Part shown: positions 26,167 to 29,095 of the stretch, in pieces
Position numbering within the stretch: the first letter of the stretch is position 1
Layout of the letters: every line of letters starts with the position of its first letter
NCBI GenBank assembly: GCA_009801015.1
Contig: VHZZ01000003.1
Span: 920,813-949,907, forward strand
Length of the DNA stretch: 29,095 bases
Reading direction: 5' to 3'
Source of the DNA: Silene noctiflora
Taxonomy: Eukaryota > Streptophyta > Magnoliopsida > Caryophyllales > Caryophyllaceae
Translations under genes and position numbers: made by a program
The notes under the pieces: generated by a model
Seen by the model: the letters and a program-made list of their open reading frames with translations, nothing else
Told to the model about the DNA's origin: nothing
Database searches by the model: none

Positions 26167-28135
26167 ATAGTCGATCATTTTATCAGACTCTTGTTTGTTA
26201 CATGTAGAACTCGAGAATAATACTACCGAAATTCAGTATCACCCGCTGACGCAATCTATACCAAGTGAAAAAGACAAAGAAACAAACCAACAATATAAAA
26301 CACATAACACGCCTAGTTTATACAACTCATGTTCTCTTTCTTTGATCATGTACCAATTAATTTTGTCTTTTTATTGTACATTTGTACTAGTAACTACATT
26401 ATCTGCCAAAATTCTTACAAATTATTAATTTTGGCTCCTCTTTATTTTACAGGTCACCCAATTCATAGTTATTTTGTTCATAAATGATAACGACTTGCAC
26501 ACGCTATGCACCCAACAAACATTTACTGTTACTTTGTATTTTGTCTAAGAAAATGACATAATAAATTATTTTCCCTTTTATTATTGTCACCTATTTATCC
26601 ACGTCTCTTTACATTAAACTTTTATGCTCCTAAATTGTGATAAATCAAATCAAATCAAATCAAATAATAATATTTACGGTTACGTTACTGTGATTAACTT
26701 AAAGGGTTAGCAAGAACGCTCGTCCTTAATAATTTAGTATTAATAATTTTGAAAATTTAGTTTAAAATTTCGATATTTTTCTATATTACCTTATTTTGTT
26801 TTCTGACCCTGTAATTTATCCCTCTAGTATTCTATGGTTTTTTTTATGTAAAAGGAATCCCGAGGGCAAATATGTTGCTGACGGAATTTAAACTTAAGTT
26901 AGTAAAGGAAATTTACAATGCTATTTGAGTAAAATGTAACTTTATATTTAAGTAAAATTACCTTAAATAAGGAATTTTAAAATTACCATTTTAAAAAATT
27001 TACCCATGTAATTTAAACAGATGATATTAAATTTAAGACGGTCTAATACAAGAATTTGTTATGCACGAGAACTAACCGGAAAAACCCGCTTGGCAATGAC
27101 GACGTGAGAAAAGAATACTTGAAAACCCGAAGATTATACCCGTTGAGTTTTTAGAATTTGAATTACAAGATTTTTGATATATTTACGACGTATTTATTAT
27201 GGTAATTATCGAGTAGAATATTTAAGGAAAGAAAAAGGAGTGAAAAGAAGAATACAAATGAGAAGGAATGTAGGTATTTATATAGGAAAAGTTAACGGCG
27301 TTAATTAACGGTGATTTGAATTAAACGGTTTTGTGGTTTTAAATGGGAAAGGTATTTAACGGAGGCTGTTAACGGAAGGAAGGGATGGACGGATGATGTA
27401 ATAAAGAATTTGGTCCAAAGTTTTGATGACATATGGGCCTAGCCCATGGCTTATAAAGTGAACTATGGGCCATGTTTTGTCGCCTTCAGGTAATCAAGAG
27501 ATCTAAAGCACATGTATCGAGATTTTTGTGTAAGACCGTCTTATAATATAGAACAGGATAAATATATAAAGGAAAAAAAAATTATATTTAATCTACTTAT
27601 CGTTTTATTTTATATTGATATAATGATATTTATGATGACAATAAGACATTAAAATATTTAAGTTTTTTGTATAAAGTTGTAGATAAAAATAATTATTATT
27701 TTTACAGATGTCAGCTGTTAACTTAGTTGGTGAGTTAACGGCGGTTATGATAATTAAGTTGGTCAGTAGTTCATAAATGAGTCTTATGTATAAGACGGTT
27801 CTATATTTTAGTTATGGCAAGAGTATGGGAATCATATGGAACGGCAGAACGGGTGTCTAATTGTCTCATGCAGTCATAAATTCAAAATTATGACATTTGC
27901 TCAACATTAACATCGTTGAGATATGGAAAAACAATTATATTCAAATTAATTAAAATTTTAAAATTTTAAAAAATAATATAGTATATCAATTGTTTAACTT
28001 GAAAACAATTATATAGACAAATCATTTCCTAATAAATGTTTCGTTAATAAAATTTGATTGCGATGATAAATAGGGAGTACTTGTGAATTAACCGATATGT
28101 TCCCTTAATATTACAATAAAAATTTCAATTATTCT
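26167..28135. other. intergenic DNA, no gene recognised
   Basis: An (AAATC)4 microsatellite lies at 26642-26665. Around 27035-27060 (AAGACGGTCTAATACAAGAATTTG) and at about 27532 and 27791 there are fragments of a GACCGTCTTATA-type repeat. A moderately GC-richer block (27060-27480) contains a TATA-like TATTTATATAGG at about 27276, and could be part of a decayed LTR or promoter, but I find no matching second copy. The 77-codon frame at 26195-26428 has no recognisable domain. Confidence 0.4.
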
Positions 28136-28265
28136 CTCTTAAAGCAGTTATATCCGTCTTAAATTTAAAACGGGTCAAATACTACCTCATATAATTAGGT
28201 AGACAAGTTTATTTAACCTATTTCACGATCATATTCGAAACGGATATGTCCATCTTTAACAAGAG
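28136..28265. mobile_element. second member of the VHA-B leader-intron MITE family
   Basis: It starts CTCTTAAAGCAGTTATATCCGTCTTAA-like and ends CGGATATGTCCATCTTTAACAAGAG. The ATATCCGTCTTAA/AAACGG arrangement and the ACTACCT..TAGACAA core words match 13576-13683. The inverted ends are imperfect. Confidence 0.5.
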
Positions 28266-28365
28266 CCTACAACATTAGATTGGCAAGGTCACACCAGCAA
28301 AAGAGTTGATCTCGATAAAAAGGAACATACATCGGATGTATTACCTTAGATTTTACTTATTTTTT

Positions 28366-28447
28366 AACATATGTGTATTTTTTCTGAGCTTATTATCTCA
28401 AACTTTATTTATTTTTGAACATATGTGTATTTTTTCTGAGCTTATTA
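28366..28447. repeat. 52-bp tandem duplication
   Basis: A 30-bp stretch starting AACATATGTGTATTTTTTCT is identical at 28366-28395 and 28418-28447, and the preceding TTATTTTT is shared too. The 64-codon frame over it simply encodes the duplicated segment, so it is unlikely to be a gene. Confidence 0.75.
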
Positions 28448-28803
28448 AAGTCTATAAGTTAGATTTTAATTTTTTTTCATCAAAACTCAAATTTAACTAA
28501 ATTTGTATGTAATGTTTTGGAGTTTTATTGTAATCTTTTTTTATCTTAGTGTTTGAGTGAATGAACTCAAAAACTTTATAGTAAACTCATAATTTTCAAA
28601 ACAAAACTCAAAAACTTTATTATAATGTTCGGAAACTATAAAATTGGTGGTAGTAGATCAGATGTATAATCCACTTACTGGTTGGTCTCCCTTCAGACGG
28701 GCTATTCTGATCTAAAACAATAAGACGGGATTTTATAACCATTTGATAGTCAGATGTGACCATTTTTGGAAAATAAATTACCATAAGCTATAACATTGAC
28801 TAA

Positions 28804-29095
28804 GGCCATGTTCTTTTGGACTGAAACGGATCTGATCTGAACTGAATTGAACTTGTAGGATTTGATTGATCTGAAGTTCTGAACTGAACTTATAGGATCT
28901 GAACTGAACTTATTGGATCTGAACTGAACTGAACTGAACTTATAGGATCTGAACTGAACTTATTGGATCTGAACTGAATTGAACTTATAAGATCTGAACT
29001 TAACTGAACTTATAGGATCTGAACTGAACTTACAGGATCCGTTAAATTAATTAATTTAATTTAACTTAATTAATTTAACTTAATTATTATTATTA
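28804..29095. mobile_element. MITE start with internal 20-bp minisatellite, cut by the window end
   Basis: After TAA (28801-28803) the sequence GGCCATGTTCTTTTGGACTG looks like a PIF/Harbinger-type terminus. From about 28828 to 29040 the unit GGATCTGAACTGAACTTATA is repeated about nine times with variants and some GAACT expansions. A TTAATTAATTTAAC-rich tail follows to the edge. The other terminus is not in the window. Confidence 0.55.

Noticed and set aside
26195..26428. Small secreted or membrane protein gene (77 codons)
   Set aside because: A hydrophobic C-terminus alone in AT-rich DNA is weak evidence; no promoter context, homology or codon bias supports it.
27060..27480. Solo LTR of a retrotransposon
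   Set aside because: A TATA-like word and raised GC are present, but no TG...CA ends, 5-bp duplication or second LTR could be found.
28306..28500. 64-codon protein gene
   Set aside because: The frame is created by a 52-bp tandem duplication of AT-rich sequence.

Overview
This is plant nuclear DNA from a eudicot. It is AT-rich and has small exons split by GT-AG introns. It carries three intact, conserved plant genes and many short non-autonomous transposons. Some inverted repeats (ends like AGACGGTCT...AAGAATTTGTG, and CTCCCTCCATCCC) recall repeats common in Caryophyllales, but that placement is only a guess.

Gene layout: (1) 4058-7056 (+), a DUF248-type putative methyltransferase close to PMT21/ERD3, 7 coding exons, 596 aa, with a probable 1.8 kb intron in its 5' UTR. 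(2) 8471-13468 (-), V-type H+-ATPase subunit B, 13 coding exons, 487 aa, with a 5'-UTR intron and one non-canonical GC-AG intron. (3) 15438-21183 (-), a BREVIS RADIX (BRX) family protein, 5 coding exons, 359 aa, whose first intron is 4,018 bp and full of repeats. All three reading frames close exactly when the exons are joined at consensus splice sites, so none looks like a pseudogene. PMT and VHA-B converge tail to tail. VHA-B and BRX lie in tandem on the minus strand. There is no operon-like relation: the genes act in Golgi cell-wall modification, endomembrane acidification and root/vascular growth signalling respectively.

Repeat layout: two PIF/Harbinger-like MITEs occupy the left flank (586-977, 1378-1773). 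Stowaway-like and hAT-like MITEs sit in VHA-B introns. A tRNA-derived SINE with a 14-bp target duplication lies between VHA-B and BRX. Four copies of a MULE-like foldback element occur in and upstream of BRX, two with perfect 9-bp target duplications. A tandem triplication lies directly upstream of the BRX start codon. The right third (22-29 kb) has no recognisable gene. It holds a second copy of the 1378-1773 MITE, a probable short Helitron, further MITEs and a 20-bp minisatellite running towards the right edge.

I found no novel protein-coding system. The interest lies in the transposon structures and in how they sit inside transcribed introns and at the BRX 5' end.
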